Source: Sclerotinia nivalis (lineage: Eukaryota > Ascomycota > Leotiomycetes > Helotiales > Sclerotiniaceae). Taken from it: DNA of 64,000 bases. The notes under the pieces were generated by a model. That model worked only from the letters and a program-made list of their open reading frames with translations. It made no database searches and was not told where the DNA came from. The stretch is taken from NCBI GenBank assembly GCA_029531795.1, contig JAPEIS010000006.1, positions 1,674,001-1,738,000 on the forward strand, in the 5' to 3' direction. Made by a program: the position numbers and the translations under genes. How positions within the stretch are numbered: position 1 is the first letter of the stretch; every line of letters starts with the position of its first letter. Shown piece by piece: positions 1-12,753 of the stretch.

Positions 1-862
1 TGTAAGGCTCTCTCTCTCTCTCTTATTCCCGATACGACAATCGCATTTCTTCATGATGCGCTCTCCGTAGGTATCAATATTCTTTTGCAGTACACAATAT
101 TTACATGTTAGTACTACCTAGGTATATCATCCACCTTCCCATTCATTCTAATCTTCCAATCCCACCAAGAAAAGAAAAGAAACCCCAAAATCTACGCGTG
201 CTCTCTTTCCCCCCATAAAAAGATTATTTTTAGAACAAAACCTCCTGAAATCTCCGATTGGACGACCTAGTACACGATCCGGGCGCCTATACTCTCCACT
301 CCGTACCGTTACCGTATGTACATAGAAACTAAAAGAACTATATATATCCACGCAGACTATTAAAAGATAAAGATATGAGATATGAGATCTGCAATCTAGA
401 GCCAATAAATAAACGGTGTTTAGAAAATTGGAGGTATGGTAAGTATCGGTCGGTACTTATACTCCGTATTTATGGGTAAGTAGACGAATCAATATCTATC
501 TGTATTTATGAATTAGATACCTATCGGTAGCCGTGTGGAAGAACGATAAGATGATAGGTATAGATGGCTCCACATTTAGGGATTAGGTTTACCGCTATTA
601 GTTTCTTGGAAGGAAGGAAGAAAGGAAGGGAGGATAGGCGAATATAACATATTTCCAAGATATTGAAAGGTCGCGGCCAGAATTACTCCAGAAATAACCA
701 CATGCCACACCTAGTACTCTTGTTTGTCACAATTCATTCGGATGAACGGCAGATCTACACGATGACGAATTCGACAACCGATAATGTATCAGAAGAAATT
801 GGCAAATGGCCTCTATTATCACATGATAGTACAACATATTCTTTTGTTCATCCAGTCATTCA
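1..862. other. Left intergenic region
   Basis: No coding region is supported here. The segment opens with a short CT dinucleotide run (about 8-23). Positions 125-320 are pyrimidine-rich on the plus strand, and an AAGG-type purine repeat lies near 608-632. The small open frames present look random. The right part presumably carries the 3' untranslated region and terminator of the CASP-like gene, which ends at 863 on the minus strand. Confidence 0.6.
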
Positions 863-3280
863 TCAAGACACCTTCCCATTAAACCCCTCCTGATGCCAAT
901 CACCATGGGCAGCATCGTTCCCAGCATCAACCACTCCTTTAGCACCTCCAGCGGCTGCAAGAGCCGCTTGACCTAGATGACTTCCATGCTGATCGACATC
1001 AACACTACCTAACCAATATAATGAAAAGAACACCATCAAATGAAGGGCCACACAATAACCTGCGAATAAGTTTCGGCTAGTTCTAGTTGCCAATACCATT
1101 CTTGTGATTGAGAATACTATTCTTTCGGGCAAACTCATACGTTTATACGCTCGAGCTGATTCTCGCCCACGGAATGCCGCAAAGGGCGAAATGTTGGATT
1201 CATATGCTGAACGGTATCGATTCAAGGCGAGACCAGAAGATGTCGATGAGGATATTTGTACCGTGGAAGGATTGGGGTTGGTAGCATAAGAGGATGCCGA
1301 TGAAGCTGTTGGCCCTGCTCGATTATATGTTGACACGTATCTTGTCTTTTCATATAGATTCAGATTATCTTTTTGCAAAGCAGAGATCTCTTGCCTAAGT
1401 GATGACACCGTGCGATGGCTTTCGGAAAGCTCATTCTCTAACTCCAAGTTGCGCTTCTTGAATCGATCACGCTGCGCGGTAATCATGGGAAGAATACCCG
1501 AACCTCCCCCTACAGGCTCGCCAGATCTAAGAATATCCACAGGTGTGCTGCCCATTGGCGTTCTGGGATCAAATCCAGATATAATTGATGATGTAGGAGA
1601 TATTTTGCGGTTCCTCGACGCAAACTGGCCGATTGCTGACTGAGGATAACGGCTTGAATACGTTCCGGCCACAGAAGGAGCAGAAGGATAGGCGCTCACC
1701 CCGTTTTGCATGTTTGTTAGGTCGTTCTCTAATGTAGTGACTAAAGTTTGCGCCTTTTCCAACTCGGCATTGGTCGTAGAAAGAGTTTCCTGCATATTTT
1801 GCAAGCGACTCTGTAGATCTTGATGTGAAACTCTCAGTACTGTGAGTTCGTCACTCAATTTCTTGTTCCTAGCAAGAAGAAGCTGCTCTAATGTCTCCCC
1901 TTTCATTTTTCCAGACGAACCATTTCCTGTCGGTTCTTGGGTAGTTGAACTAGCCCCGATATCTTGTGTTTCATCGTCATCTCCCATAGAAAACTCGATG
2001 CTCTTCAGAACTTCCAGTTCTTGCTTCACGTCTTCATAATCGCTCCACTTTTGGACTTTAGTCTTTAGTGAATCGCGTTCTTCTTTGAGCATTCCAATCT
2101 CCCTCTCTAAGCTTCGGAGCTTAGTATCAAGATCTCGCTTCTTTGCATCCCTTTCCACTCTTGCAGCATCTAATTTCCTTAACAACGATGAATTTTCCGA
2201 TCTTAAGCGCATGTAGGCGGGTTCGTCTTCCAAAGCTAATGCTGGCTGGCTTGGAACTTGTGAAGCTGACTGAGCTAATTCTATTCGTAATTGCTCATTT
2301 CGAGCTTCGACTTCTGCTAAACGGACGCTCGTACGCTCCAAATCGGATGTGACCATCTCCAATTCTGCACTCGTAACATATCCACGACCTCCATCTGTAT
2401 CTGCATTCTCGGATTGTCCTAAACGCTGGTTGACCTCATAGCTTGCCTTGATTTCGCTCAACAAGCGGTCTTGGTTTTCCACCTTTTCTTCTAATGATTT
2501 CTCCTTTGCTTCCCAATTGTCCTTTTTCTCCTCCAGCACAGCGGCCCAAGAAGTTTCGACATCTTTGACTTTGGTTTCCAAACCTTCCTCCAGATTCTTG
2601 CGCGCAGTTCTTTCCGCTTCTAATCTGGATTCCGTATCCTCCAATTGAGTCGTGAGTTTACTGGCACTTTTTTGAAGATGTTCATTTTCTTGTGTAATCT
2701 TAGGGAGCGTATCCTCGGATAGCAGTAATGAATCGACAGATGCTTCCAGCAAAGGGTATGGATCCGGGGCCTCGGATAAAGATGAATATACTTGTAGAAA
2801 AGCCGAATTCGTAGATTTGGAATGGTTTGTGAGGAGATCTATAAAGGTTTGATATGCTATAGCAGATATCTGCGTCAGTAGGGCATTGCATTTGCGCATC
2901 CCAAAAAAGACCAACCTTTCAGTAATCCTTTAATTTCAGATAGTTTATTTGAGTCATCCAACTTTCGAAAATCCTTCGTCTTCTGTGCCAACTCCTTGCG
3001 CTGCACAGTTGAGTCCCTCTGATATTGAACGATTTCGGATGCGGTATTGTCAAGGGATGGAATCATGGAGGTAAGGTCGATAGCTGTTGATGATTAGCAC
3101 GAGTATTGAAGTCCTATAGAACATTAGGGACTCACTCCTCCACGCCGATATTGCCTTTTGAAATTTGTTGTCTCCATCTTGTCCTGGAGCTATATGATCT
3201 GCAGGCTGAGATGGAGGACTTGACACCGAAGCTGCCAGTGCTGATTCTGCGAAGTCGGTCATCGCAGTATCGACACGCAA
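863..3280 (-). CDS. coy1: CASP/Coy1-type Golgi membrane golgin
   Basis: Predicted 768-residue CASP-family golgin, a coiled-coil protein anchored in Golgi membranes that works with tethering factors in retrograde transport. Three exons: 3136-3280, 2916-3083 and 863-2856. The introns are 52 nt (GTGAGT..CAACAG) and 59 nt (GTTGGT..ATAG), both phase 1. The joined N-terminus reads through the family-typical stretches LDNTASEIVQYQRDS, KTKDFRKLDD and AYQTFIDLLTNHSK. Most of residues 120-600 is charged heptad-like coiled coil. The conserved block ILPMITAQRDRFKKRN precedes the tail. One hydrophobic segment at about 700-721 (FAGYCVALHLMVFFSLYWLG) is the C-terminal anchor, followed by a 47-residue Ala/Gly/His-rich lumenal tail. 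The chosen start is the first Met of the open frame; Met7 is possible. It is divergent from the Vps3 gene. The second intron has an atypical donor. Identification is secure; the start is less so. Confidence 0.93.
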
Positions 3281-3656
3281 AGAATTATAACCATTTGCTG
3301 AAGTGAGGTAGTGTAGTCTTAAGGCAAAGTCCTAAACGCCTTAAAAGTATATTTATCTTAATGTAAAGGAAGCAAATGAATAACGTTTCGTAGAATAAGT
3401 TCTAAGCCTTAAGTAATATTTAGAGCCATGATGCCCGATGCAAGGTGTTCGTTAATGCTTATTGGATGACCCAAGCTTCAGGGTCACTGGTGGGTGCCTT
3501 GGCGAGTAAGTATCCCTGTAATCGCAGCCTTCCCACAGGCATGAGAGCCTAAACCATTGATAACTATCATCCAATGCGCCGGAAAAGCTCAACGGCAATG
3601 AGTGAGTACTTTGGCACTGGCCATGATAATTACAAGTTGATAGTAAGCCTTTCATA
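3281..3656. promoter_or_regulatory. Shared promoter of CASP-like and Vps3 genes
   Basis: These 376 bp separate two divergently transcribed start codons, so they should hold both core promoters. No canonical TATA box or strong known motif stands out. The right half contains CCAAT-related stretches (for example TATCATCCAATGCG around 3565). Nothing else can be supported. Confidence 0.5.
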
Positions 3657-6600
3657 ATGGCTTCAAATGATCCAGAAGATATTTTGAGTTCGCGGAAAAG
3701 GAAACGAATAGTTCCGGAAAATGGTCCTTATGTTCTACGCAGCCTGATTGAGGACCTGCCCTTGTCTGCAGATGGAGATAGAACGGATATTGAGATTAAT
3801 TGTGTGGAATTTCTAGGTAAGTTGCTACTCTCTTTACATTAGAAACGGTCTGCTTATATTGCTAATGCGTATCCGCAGATCAGAACCTATACATTGGAAC
3901 TTCGGCCTCTGAAATCCTTCATTTCGTCCAGATTCCCCCGGATCCTGCTGACATCTCAGGAAAGCCCTCTTATATTTTAGCCTCGAGACTACCTCCTGCC
4001 TATCATGAGCCATCTACTCGAGAAAGACCTGGTGTCCAACAGATTTTGCTGCTCCCTAGAGTCAACAAAGCCTGTATATTATGCAACTGGACAGTTACCT
4101 TTTATTCCTTGCCAGAATTAAGCCCAGTATTCGGGACAACGCAGATTCGACCTTGCAACTGGATTGGTGGCATAGATTTGAATACAGATTTGATAAATCC
4201 TGACCAAGATGGCAGAGGCGTCACAGTGCTTGTCTCGCTAAACAAGAAGATGAGAGTTGTGAGAATTGGGGAAGATCCTCGAGCTGTGAGGGTACGTGTG
4301 CGTTTAGTCGAGGTCGTGCATAAGTGCTGGACTGATGTACCGATAGACAATAGATTTTTCAGGAAGTACTATATCCATCCGCCGTGATTCATATGCTTGT
4401 GTCGCAGATTCCAGGTCGTACGCTTTACTTAATGTCGATCGTCAATTGAAGATACCCCTCTTTCCTATATCGTCCTCAGATGATTCCGAATCGGGTAATG
4501 TGGGCGGGCAGGTCGAGGATATATCCGGTAATAGCGGTGGTGGACTTTCACGGAACACATCATTGACTCATACGGGCTCATCAGATGACCGAACTCATGG
4601 AAGAGGTACAAGTCTTGGTGCTTCCAAGGCCGGTGCGCGGCGAGACAGTCTACGAGCTGCAAGCGGAGATCGTTCTGGGCGAGGTACGCCTGATCGCTTG
4701 TTTCGAGACGCTTCACCTGTAGCTACGGCCGGTTCGTCGGACGCTACGCAACGCGAACCTAGCCCTGAGAAGCCCTTACCACCTCCACCAACCGAACCCT
4801 CAGTGACTGGCGCTCAAGCTCCTACATCTTCTACGGCACCTGTATACTTGAAGCCCCATATAGTTTCACCTTCCCCGCAGGAGTTTCTTCTGGTCACAGG
4901 CACCGGTACACGTGATCATGGAGTTGGCATGTTCGTAAATCTGGAGGGTGACGTTACTAGGTCAACATTAGACTTTGCAAGATATCCTGACGAGATTGTT
5001 GTGGATGGTCGTGGTGTGAATGTCGACCCTGTCCCTAATACAATGGAAGAGGAGGAGGAAGGATATGTGCTTGCTTCCATGGCATTTGAAGATGGTGATG
5101 TGCTACGACACGGGATTGAAATTCAACGGTGGGACTTGGATCCTGGAGAGGATGCTGTACAGAAGTTTTGGTTGGAAGTGCCACCATCTGATGCAGCGAG
5201 TGATGATGAAGCAGAACATAGGATTGGATTAAGAACAGTAATTCAGCCTGGGGATATTTATTTTGACGATGTGGTCGACAAACTTCGGCTAAAGCGTTTT
5301 CAACCTTTCGCACTGAAATCTTTGAACACATCCACTCTATCTCTGAAGAGCGCGGATTCTCCAACCGCAATTTCACTACAGAGAGTTTCGGGCGAGAGGG
5401 AACTTTTTGAAGAATCGCTCTCGCCAGGCTGGGAAGCCCGTCGCAACGAAGAAGAGCAACAATTTGCTCAGAGACTGGGGAAATCACGAGCACGCGTCGT
5501 TACTTGGTCCGGAAAAACTGTATGGTGGGCAATTCGAAATCCACTTGCCCTACGTCTTGATGCGGAACTTGGCATGGAGACTAGGGATGAAGGAGTGCCA
5601 TACCTTAACGGAAGGAAAGCCATTGAAATGATGAATGCTTTACGTGGTCATGAAGCCAAAACCGAGACTGAATTTGTTAGCTTAGGCTATATCCGACAGA
5701 AGATTGGATTTCTCATTCTAATAAGCCTGCTGACGGCTCCAGTGGATGAAGCTACGGAGACCGAATATGGAGCTGCCGAAGAGGCTCTTCTAGAGGGTAG
5801 CCTTGACCCTAGGGTGGTTCTCGCTATTGTCCCCATTCTACGAAACGAGATAATCGAAGGGAAGACAGGTATCTGGGTTCACGGTGGCTTAAAGGAGGCT
5901 GCAGACAACTTCATAACAAACACAAATGGAGTTTGGGATAACCAAAGTTCAAAGAAACATAGCATAATGCCTGAACAAATTCTTCGTTTTTTGAGAAGAT
6001 TCTTGCTCTCGTGGCGCAGAAGGAAAGGATTCGGCAGCATTTCAAATGAAACCGAGGTTTTTAAAAGTGTTGATGCTGCCCTCCTAATTGTATTACTACA
6101 AATGGATACATCATCTCCTCGTGGGCCAGCTAGAGCTAAATCAATCAGAGCAGAACTGAACAGCCTGGTGGATCATGGTGTGGATTGCTTTGAACGAGCA
6201 ATATCCCTGCTTCAATTCTATAATCGTTTATATGTTCTCAGTCGTTTGTACCAAAGTAGAAAGATGACTGAAGAAGTATTAAGCACATGGAAAAGGATCA
6301 TCGAGGGAGAAGAAGACGAAGGGGGGGAGCTCCTCGATGGAGAGAATGAAGTACGAAAATATTTAATCAATGTTCGAAATCCTAATCTTGTGCGAGAATA
6401 TGGTGTGTGGCTGGCATCGAGAAATCCCAAACTCGGGGTTCAAGTCTTCGCCGATGGGCAAAGTCGAGTTAGGTTTGAGCCAACACAGGCTCTCAAGATA
6501 TTACGCGAGGGGGCGCCTGGTGCAGTGAAAGATTTCCTCGAGTATTTGGTATTTTCAAAGCATCATTCAGAGTATATTAACGAACTTATTGCATATTATC

Positions 6601-7364
6601 TCGACATAGTTACCACCAAATTGGAAGAGTCTCCCGAAGCTAGAGCGATTCTCATCCAAACCTATGAGTCCTACCGAGCCCTCCGCCCACCTAAACCGAC
6701 CTACCGTCAATTCATTACCGAAAACCCCCTCGACGAAGAATGGTGGCACAGTCGTCTCCGTCTCCTCCAACTCCTAGGCGGCAGCCAAGGTTCCGCATCC
6801 CAATACGACGTCGCCGCCATCCTCGCCCGCATCGCACCATACACCCAAGAACTCGTCCCCGAGATAATCATCCTCGACGGCCGCCAATCGCACCACGAAG
6901 AAGCGCTCCGTCTTTTAACCCACGGTCTCGGCGACTACGATACAGCCATAAACTACTGTCTCCTCGGCGGCTCCAGCATCTACCATCCCATCTCCGGCAC
7001 GCTATCCCCCGCCACTCTTCCCACGCGTTCTGAACAAGCCGCGCTCTTCCACTCCCTCCTCGCGGAATTTTTAAAAATAGACGATCTTAGTAATCGCGTC
7101 GAACAAACTAGTTCTCTGCTCGAGCGTTTTGGGGGCTGGTTTGATGTGGGCGATGTGTTGGGTATGATACCCGATACGTGGAGTGTGGAGTTGGTGAGCG
7201 GGTTTCTGGTTAGTGCGCTGAGGCGGATTGTGAGGGAGAGAAGTGAGACGATGGTTGTCAAGGCGTTGAGTGGTGCGGATAATTTGAAGACGAGTGTGGT
7301 GCTTGTTGATAGGGTAAGGGAGATGGGTCCGCAAATTGTGGTGGAGGCGGAAGCAGGGGAGTAG
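3657..7364 (+). CDS. vps3: Vps3/TGFBRAP1-like CORVET tethering subunit
   Basis: Predicted 1196-residue homologue of Vps3 (TGFBRAP1), the Rab5-binding subunit of the CORVET complex that tethers endosomal membranes before fusion. Exons are 3657-3816, 3879-4291 and 4347-7364. The introns are 62 nt (GTAAGT..CCGCAG, branch GCTAATG) and 55 nt (GTACGT..GATAG). The joined protein starts with a short basic KRKR patch, then a CNH-type beta-propeller region (NLYIGTSASEILHFVQI, then IDFSGSTISIRRDS, which forms only after the second splice). A Ser/Pro/Gly-rich disordered insert covers about residues 235-345. The remainder is helical with Vps39-type domains (FYNRLYVLSRLYQSRKM, LVREYGVWLASRNPKLGVQ). No C-terminal RING is visible, as expected for Vps3 rather than Vps8. 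Vam6/Vps39 is the nearest alternative, but the N-terminus and overall organisation fit Vps3 better. Confidence 0.9.
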
Positions 7365-7699
7365 TATGGGAAGATATATATGGGCATATGGTTCGTGGGT
7401 GGTGGTTGCAGATAGAGGATATCATGGAGAAGTTATTATTAGTTCGTAGTTAGGAATCAAATGCTATTAATTTATTTGGCCTTGCCCATTCTGCTATTGT
7501 TTGTAAGAAGAATTTTATATTGGTATCAACGTATTCAGCCTAAGCTAGTATTTCATCATTAAAGTCTTCAACAGAGAGGTCAATTCGTACAAATCATGCC
7601 CACCTAAGGAAATAAGATAAAATCTCCAAGGGAAATGTCGCCAAGGCCTGCGCCGTTTGTTAACAACCATGCGAGTCAGAATCCAACAACCAATGACTA
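7365..7699. other. Convergent intergenic region
   Basis: 335 bp between the stop codons of the Vps3 gene (+) and the Usa1-like gene (-). It should carry both 3' untranslated regions and terminators. The sequence is AT-rich with no open frame of note. I see no defined terminator motif that I could place exactly. Confidence 0.5.
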
Positions 7700-10016
7700 T
7701 CAAATAACCAGAGGTTGAGCAGGAGGTGCCTCGCGCTCTACCTCGGCATTTGGCCTAAGATTCTCACCGCTCGCGTCTCCTTCTTCAACAGCTCTTTCAG
7801 GCTGCTGTTCGTCATGATTTGCTTCATTGGCGCCCTCTCCACTTTCTACAACATCACTTCCCGCATTCTCTGCTTCAGCGCGACGCCTTTCTGCCTCAGC
7901 CACCGCCGCCTCAACTTCTCTTGCCGCATTATCCCGAGCAGCAATGTGTCTTTCTCCAACACCAGGAATAAGACTCGCCACAAAGAGAAGCGCAGCATGT
8001 TCTGCCCTCCGGATCTGCGTGAGGAACCAGCCTGGTTGTGCTTGTCTTTGTCGCTGTTGCTCAAGTATTCTTGCGGCAACTTGAGACTCATCAAGTTGGC
8101 CATGCGGTAATCGAGCCTGGGGACCCGCTTCCGCCGCGCCGTTCTGAGGCACGACTGCAGCGTTTGCTGCAGGTACAAGCGCCGCATCCGGTCCAGCCAG
8201 TGGAATCAAGTTTTCTAGGTGTCTTCTGATTGGGCCCCAGAATTGCTCCGCAACCCCGTTGAAAACACCAGTAAGAACTCCTGTGTTGATGAGGAAGACA
8301 ACTATTGCAAGTCCACTCATCATCAAGAATCTTGACCAACTACTGTTTCCAGAAGTGAAGAACCACACGAATCCCACTAGTCTAATGACCAACCAAAGCA
8401 CATTAAACAACTGGAGTGCGATAGGCACCGCTGGTCTTTGAACCCGATTGTGAAGAGGCGCAAATTCAACAGGGGGTGCTTCATCTGCTCGCGGTCGGTT
8501 TACACGTCCCATTCTAGCCCTTTGGGCATTTCTATTGCGATATTCGGGGAAGCCAAATAGATCACGGCCACCAACACCATTGTTCAGTCGGGCTCTTGAA
8601 GGACGTGGTGTATAGAAAGTCTCGGAATTGTTTATTAAAAGTGCGCGAGGGCCTGAGGGAGAGCTGAGTATATAGACCATGGGCTCCAAAGATGGGGAGG
8701 ATGTGATTCTGGTGGAAGTTGTTGGGGTTGTAGTCAAGTTTGGTACAGACACTCTCGCTAATGGGTTGGGAGACGCAGTGGTCAAAGGTGTGCTAGGAGC
8801 AGATGTGGTCGCAGGTGCAGGGGTAGATGATGGAGGAGTTTGAGTTTCGGGTTGCGCTGATGGAGGGGTTGATGAAGATCTTGGCACCGTAGGTACTTGG
8901 GGAGCCCTTAATCTATCTACGTTGCGCAAAATGTTCTGTAAATCTAACGCAGGGTTTCCTGAGTTCGCCCCTGAAGGTGAAGGGTGTTGTCCATAGCTAC
9001 GTCGCTCGGGTGATCGAAATGGGTTATGCCTCTCACCTGATCGAAATGTTCCTGCGGGAATTGTGGTTGTAGTCTCATTTACCGTCACTTGCCATCTCTC
9101 TCCATTTGGGCCGACACCTTCCCGAGTATAAGTAGCGCTATGTTCAGGAGTCCTAAATTGGGGTGTTGATCTACCGGAGTTCATTTCGTCTAGAGCCGTA
9201 AACATGTTTCCTTCTCCACCCAAGTCCTGAGCCGTAAGTCCTGCCAAGGCTCGCCTTTGTTGTTGATGCTGCGCAATGAGTTGTTGAATTGAGGTATGAT
9301 TCGCGTTCGGAGGTCCGTACGGATTTCGAGGGACAGTGGGCGGTGCCGGCATATTATTTCCTAAATTCATGAGATGTCCAACATGAGATTGATAAGCCCG
9401 AGTGCCTGCTTCAAGTTCCTGCTGTAAGCGCTCCGTCTCCCTTTGTAATTGCTGCAACCTTTCCGTCCTCGTATGATGTGTATGTGCAACATGGTGAAAA
9501 TCACGGGGTTGTTGCGCGGGTAGCGCACGGAACTGAGGTGGAGGGGTCCTACTGCGAGGAAGTGGTGTATCCGAGGGGTTATTTTGTGCGAGAGGATCTG
9601 CACTTCCCGTCGAAGTTGCTTCTGGGGGAGCAGGCCGGAGAACGAGATGAAGAGTTTGAGTATCCAGACTTGATAGCTAAGATATAGAGTCAGCAAGCGT
9701 ATTAAATTGTGTGGGCAAATATTCTCACGCTCTCTTGACCAAAGATTTCTAACATTGTCTGTGATCCCCTCTCCAGCATTCGACCACGATGAATCAGCCG
9801 TTGGGCTGAGTCGGTCGGCTTTGATTGCACGGCATCTCTAATCTTTGCTTTCAATTCTTGTACTGTGGTGGTCGTTAACAATTGGGGGAAAGTCAACGGG
9901 CTTGCGACCTCTGTTGAAGGAGAGACGATGGAAAGTGTGAAAGTTGGTAATCTTGGTTGTTCCTCGTCCTTTGCGAGCGCATCACTAAGAGCCTCATTCT
10001 CTAGTGACTGAGACAT
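7700..10016 (-). CDS. usa1: Usa1/HERP-like ERAD membrane scaffold with ubiquitin-like domain
   Basis: Predicted 754-residue ER membrane protein resembling yeast Usa1 and animal HERP, which scaffold Hrd1 in ER-associated degradation. Exons are 9729-10016 and 7700-9676, joined by a 52-nt phase-0 intron (GTGAGA..CTTAG). Splicing rebuilds the end of an N-terminal ubiquitin-like domain (about residues 24-115): VQELKAKIRDAV, LIHRGRML, then SLDTQTLHLVLRP from the second exon. A Gln-rich coiled coil, a long Pro/Ser/Thr-rich linker and a conserved VYILSSPSGPRALLIN strand follow. Two hydrophobic segments at about 514-536 and 541-568 form the membrane hairpin typical of HERP proteins. The C-terminal 160 residues are cytosolic, Ala/Glu/Arg-rich and coiled-coil-like. 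The ubiquitin-like plus double-transmembrane layout is diagnostic; sequence similarity to yeast Usa1 is expected to be low. A long overlapping frame on the opposite strand is a shadow. Confidence 0.82.
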
Positions 10017-10672
10017 AATGAATGCTTGTTCTGTAAGTTCGAAATATGTCCTTGATGTTGGCGATCTGGTTAACCAACATGAGACGGGAAATTCAATTGA
10101 GTGAGATGCTAGATAGCTCGGTTTAAGATGTAGCTCCTCTCATAGCAATTATGAATTACTATGATCATAGGCAAATGGGAGAATGCATATGGAGAAGTAT
10201 CGTTGTCGTCTAAACAAATAGTTGTCTTCTGTCTTGTTGGTATGATTTCACGTTCAATGTGTCAAGTCAAGTAAAGTAGAGTTATAATTCGTAATCTTAC
10301 ATCTGGTCGCAAGTTTCGGGACCTCACATGCTTATCTCATCCATTCACTGCCGAAAGGTCCGCCGAATGACAAATGGTCCGAAAATAGGCATAAAAACTA
10401 TTTCATTCTTAAACAGAAAGGGACTCAAAACCTACTTAGGTATTCCCAAGACCTCTTCAATCTATATTTACAGAAGAATATAGTGCATTATTCTCGAAAT
10501 GTGGCCGATATCAGTGCAGGCTACCTATTTTCACGACATTTTTCTATGGTTCATGATTACTAGAGATGCTTTTAGAATTGTCGGATTTTATTGCATGATT
10601 TAGCTATTTAGAGGTCGTTGATGGGTATCATGTATTATGAACTCAAGATTATCTTATGTTTCTTCATCACTT
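10017..10672. promoter_or_regulatory. Usa1-like promoter and 3' region of flavoprotein gene
   Basis: 656 bp upstream of the Usa1-like start and downstream of the flavoprotein stop, both genes on the minus strand. AT-rich, no supported coding sequence. It should contain the Usa1-like promoter and the terminator of the upstream gene. No specific motif can be assigned. Confidence 0.5.
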
Positions 10673-12493
10673 TCAACTCTCACTCCCAGAATTATCGTCG
10701 CTCTGATCTAGAAGATCAAATTGGTTCTCAATCCCCAGACCCAATCTTCTGAAATCAACTCCTTCGTTTCCTCCATCAACACTACTATAACCGCTGTCAC
10801 GTCTCCCACCCTTGCTATCCGACTCTCCACGTCCTAGAAGCTCACCCACTTTCCACTGTGGATAATTAGCAGTTGTTCATAACCCCGAAAACATTCAATA
10901 GGATAGGAAAAGGAAAATGAAAACTCACGGCAATCCTCTCAGCACCCATTCTCGCTCCTTCAAGATTTGGTGAAGCCGGGCCCATCCTCAAACTTGCTAA
11001 TCTTCCAGTAACAAAGAATGGTACCTCGTCACTCCAACTCAAATCATGCGTCAAGCATGGGAATCCTCCAACTGTCTCAATGCCATATTTTTTGATTAAC
11101 GGCTGTACTGCTTCAATCTTCTCAAAATTGATATCAAAACCTGTTGCATATATGACATGATCGAATGCAGGTAGGTCCAACCACTCAGGAGAAGTCTCCA
11201 CCTTCCACGATTGCAAATCAGAATCCCAGGAAGCGGAAGTAATATTAGTATATTCATGAAGCAAAACCCGACCTTTCGAGATATGGGTCTTCAGAATATG
11301 ATGATACTCCGAGTTGACACTTCCACCATTTCTCGCTTCTTTATACATTTCTAGTCTCTCCTCATCAGAATCCGCACTCCAGTAGCGAGCAAGAAAGTGA
11401 TTCTTGAATTTCGCGACCCATCCAAGTTCCATATCAAAATCTTTGACTTTGAGTGGTCCACGCATTATCTGGTACACTTTTGTGACGCCATGTTTGAGTG
11501 CTGCATCTGCGATTTGGGCACTAGTAAGACCGCCACCTACAACGAGAAGGTTCGTTCGTTGCTTGCGCGAGATTTTACGGACCATGTGCGGAGGAAGGAG
11601 TTTATCGCTCGAGCTGAGATATGAGGGAATAAGGGCGTGAGTTATGCTGCCTTCATGGGAGAATGGGCAATCAGCTGGCAAAGCTGGGTTTAAAGCAGCA
11701 CCTGCTGCAAAAACAACGATGCGTGCTCGTTTTGTGCCAGTTGTTGTTTGAAGTGTGAATACCCCTGGACATTCTGTGCATTCGTTGGGTTCATAATCGA
11801 TGGAATTGACTTCGGATTTTTCCACAATATTTCCCAGATCATAACGACTGGCGATGTCTTCGCAAAAGCTCTTAAAGAGAGCGGTGCTTGGTCTGAAATA
11901 ATCAGGTCGATCTCGCTCGTCAAGAAATGTAGTTTCTTGCCTGCTTTTACCACTGCACCAATTAGCATCACTATTTTGAGTATTGGTGACATCAAAACTG
12001 CATACCTTTTCTTCATCTTCTGCTTCCTCTGATGTTTACTCAACTCCTTGCCAATAACCCCATGAATCTCCTTAAGTTCGTTGTCTCTCCCCTCCTTCCA
12101 CGCATAACCCCTCAAACCATCTCTATCTCTGGGATCCGGGTGAAAGAACATTGGACTTCTCAAGTACCTAATCTCTAATTTCTTGAATCTCTCATTCCAG
12201 GCACTCATCCACTCGCCGCCATGAGCATCCAGCACAGCGATATCAAGACCGTTACAGCAAGACGCTCCTTGTACCAATCGATCGCTTGCTGTATGAGAAC
12301 GTCGACTTGTTTTAAAAGACTTAGAGGTTTGACGTGCCGAAGATGCTTTCATCCAGTGATAACGTTGGTGCTCGGAGTCGGTAAAGAGTGATGAGGGTGT
12401 GCTTTCACAGAGACGTGCAGCGACAGCAAGACCGCAAGGGCCTCCGCCAACGATGAGAACATCATGAATATGGATATCTTCGATTGCTAACAT
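10673..12493 (-). CDS. FAD/NAD(P)-binding monooxygenase-like flavoprotein
   Basis: Predicted 560-residue flavoprotein of the lysine/ornithine N-monooxygenase or OSGIN-like type. Exons are 12006-12493, 10929-11940 and 10673-10855, with introns of 65 nt (GTATGC..AAAGCAG) and 73 nt (GTGAGT..CCACAG). Residues 12-21 form the FAD-binding turn VLIVGGGPCG. A second Rossmann motif, LLVVGGGLTSAQIADAAL, fits NAD(P) binding, and VIYATGFD is the C-terminal signature of class B-like flavin monooxygenases. The segment LRSPMFFHPDPRDRDGLRGY resembles the substrate region of ornithine/lysine hydroxylase relatives. The last exon encodes a Ser/Gly/Asp-rich tail of about 60 residues. No siderophore synthetase or other secondary-metabolism gene lies nearby, so a siderophore role is not supported. 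The substrate is unknown. Family-level call is firm. Confidence 0.85.
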
Positions 12494-12753
12494 AGTTGTG
12501 AGTTTGTAGCAGAAGATCTTTTATTGTTGTTGATACAGAAAACGAAGGATTCTATGTAGGTAGTATATACAAGATTTGCGGTTGGGCACCTTGATGGCCA
12601 ACCCATCAAGGTTGAGGACCCCTATGATTCTAAGCCACTTTTGACAACAACTCAGAAAAATACCAAATACTCCTACATGAGAATGATCTACTAGGTACAT
12701 TGATTTGCTTGAGTAATCTTTGTAAGATACTCACTCAACTTTCCTTTTCAAGG
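12494..12753. promoter_or_regulatory. Promoter of flavoprotein gene, terminator of Psd1
   Basis: 260 bp between two tandem minus-strand genes. By position it must include the flavoprotein promoter and the Psd1 3' region. A small inverted pair, CACCTTGATGG / CCATCAAGGTTG, around 12588-12614 could form a hairpin, but no function can be assigned. Confidence 0.4.

Noticed and set aside
6740..7033. 97-codon Arg/Pro-rich plus-strand frame inside the Vps3 gene
   Set aside because: A shadow frame caused by the C-rich codon use of the Vps3 3' end.
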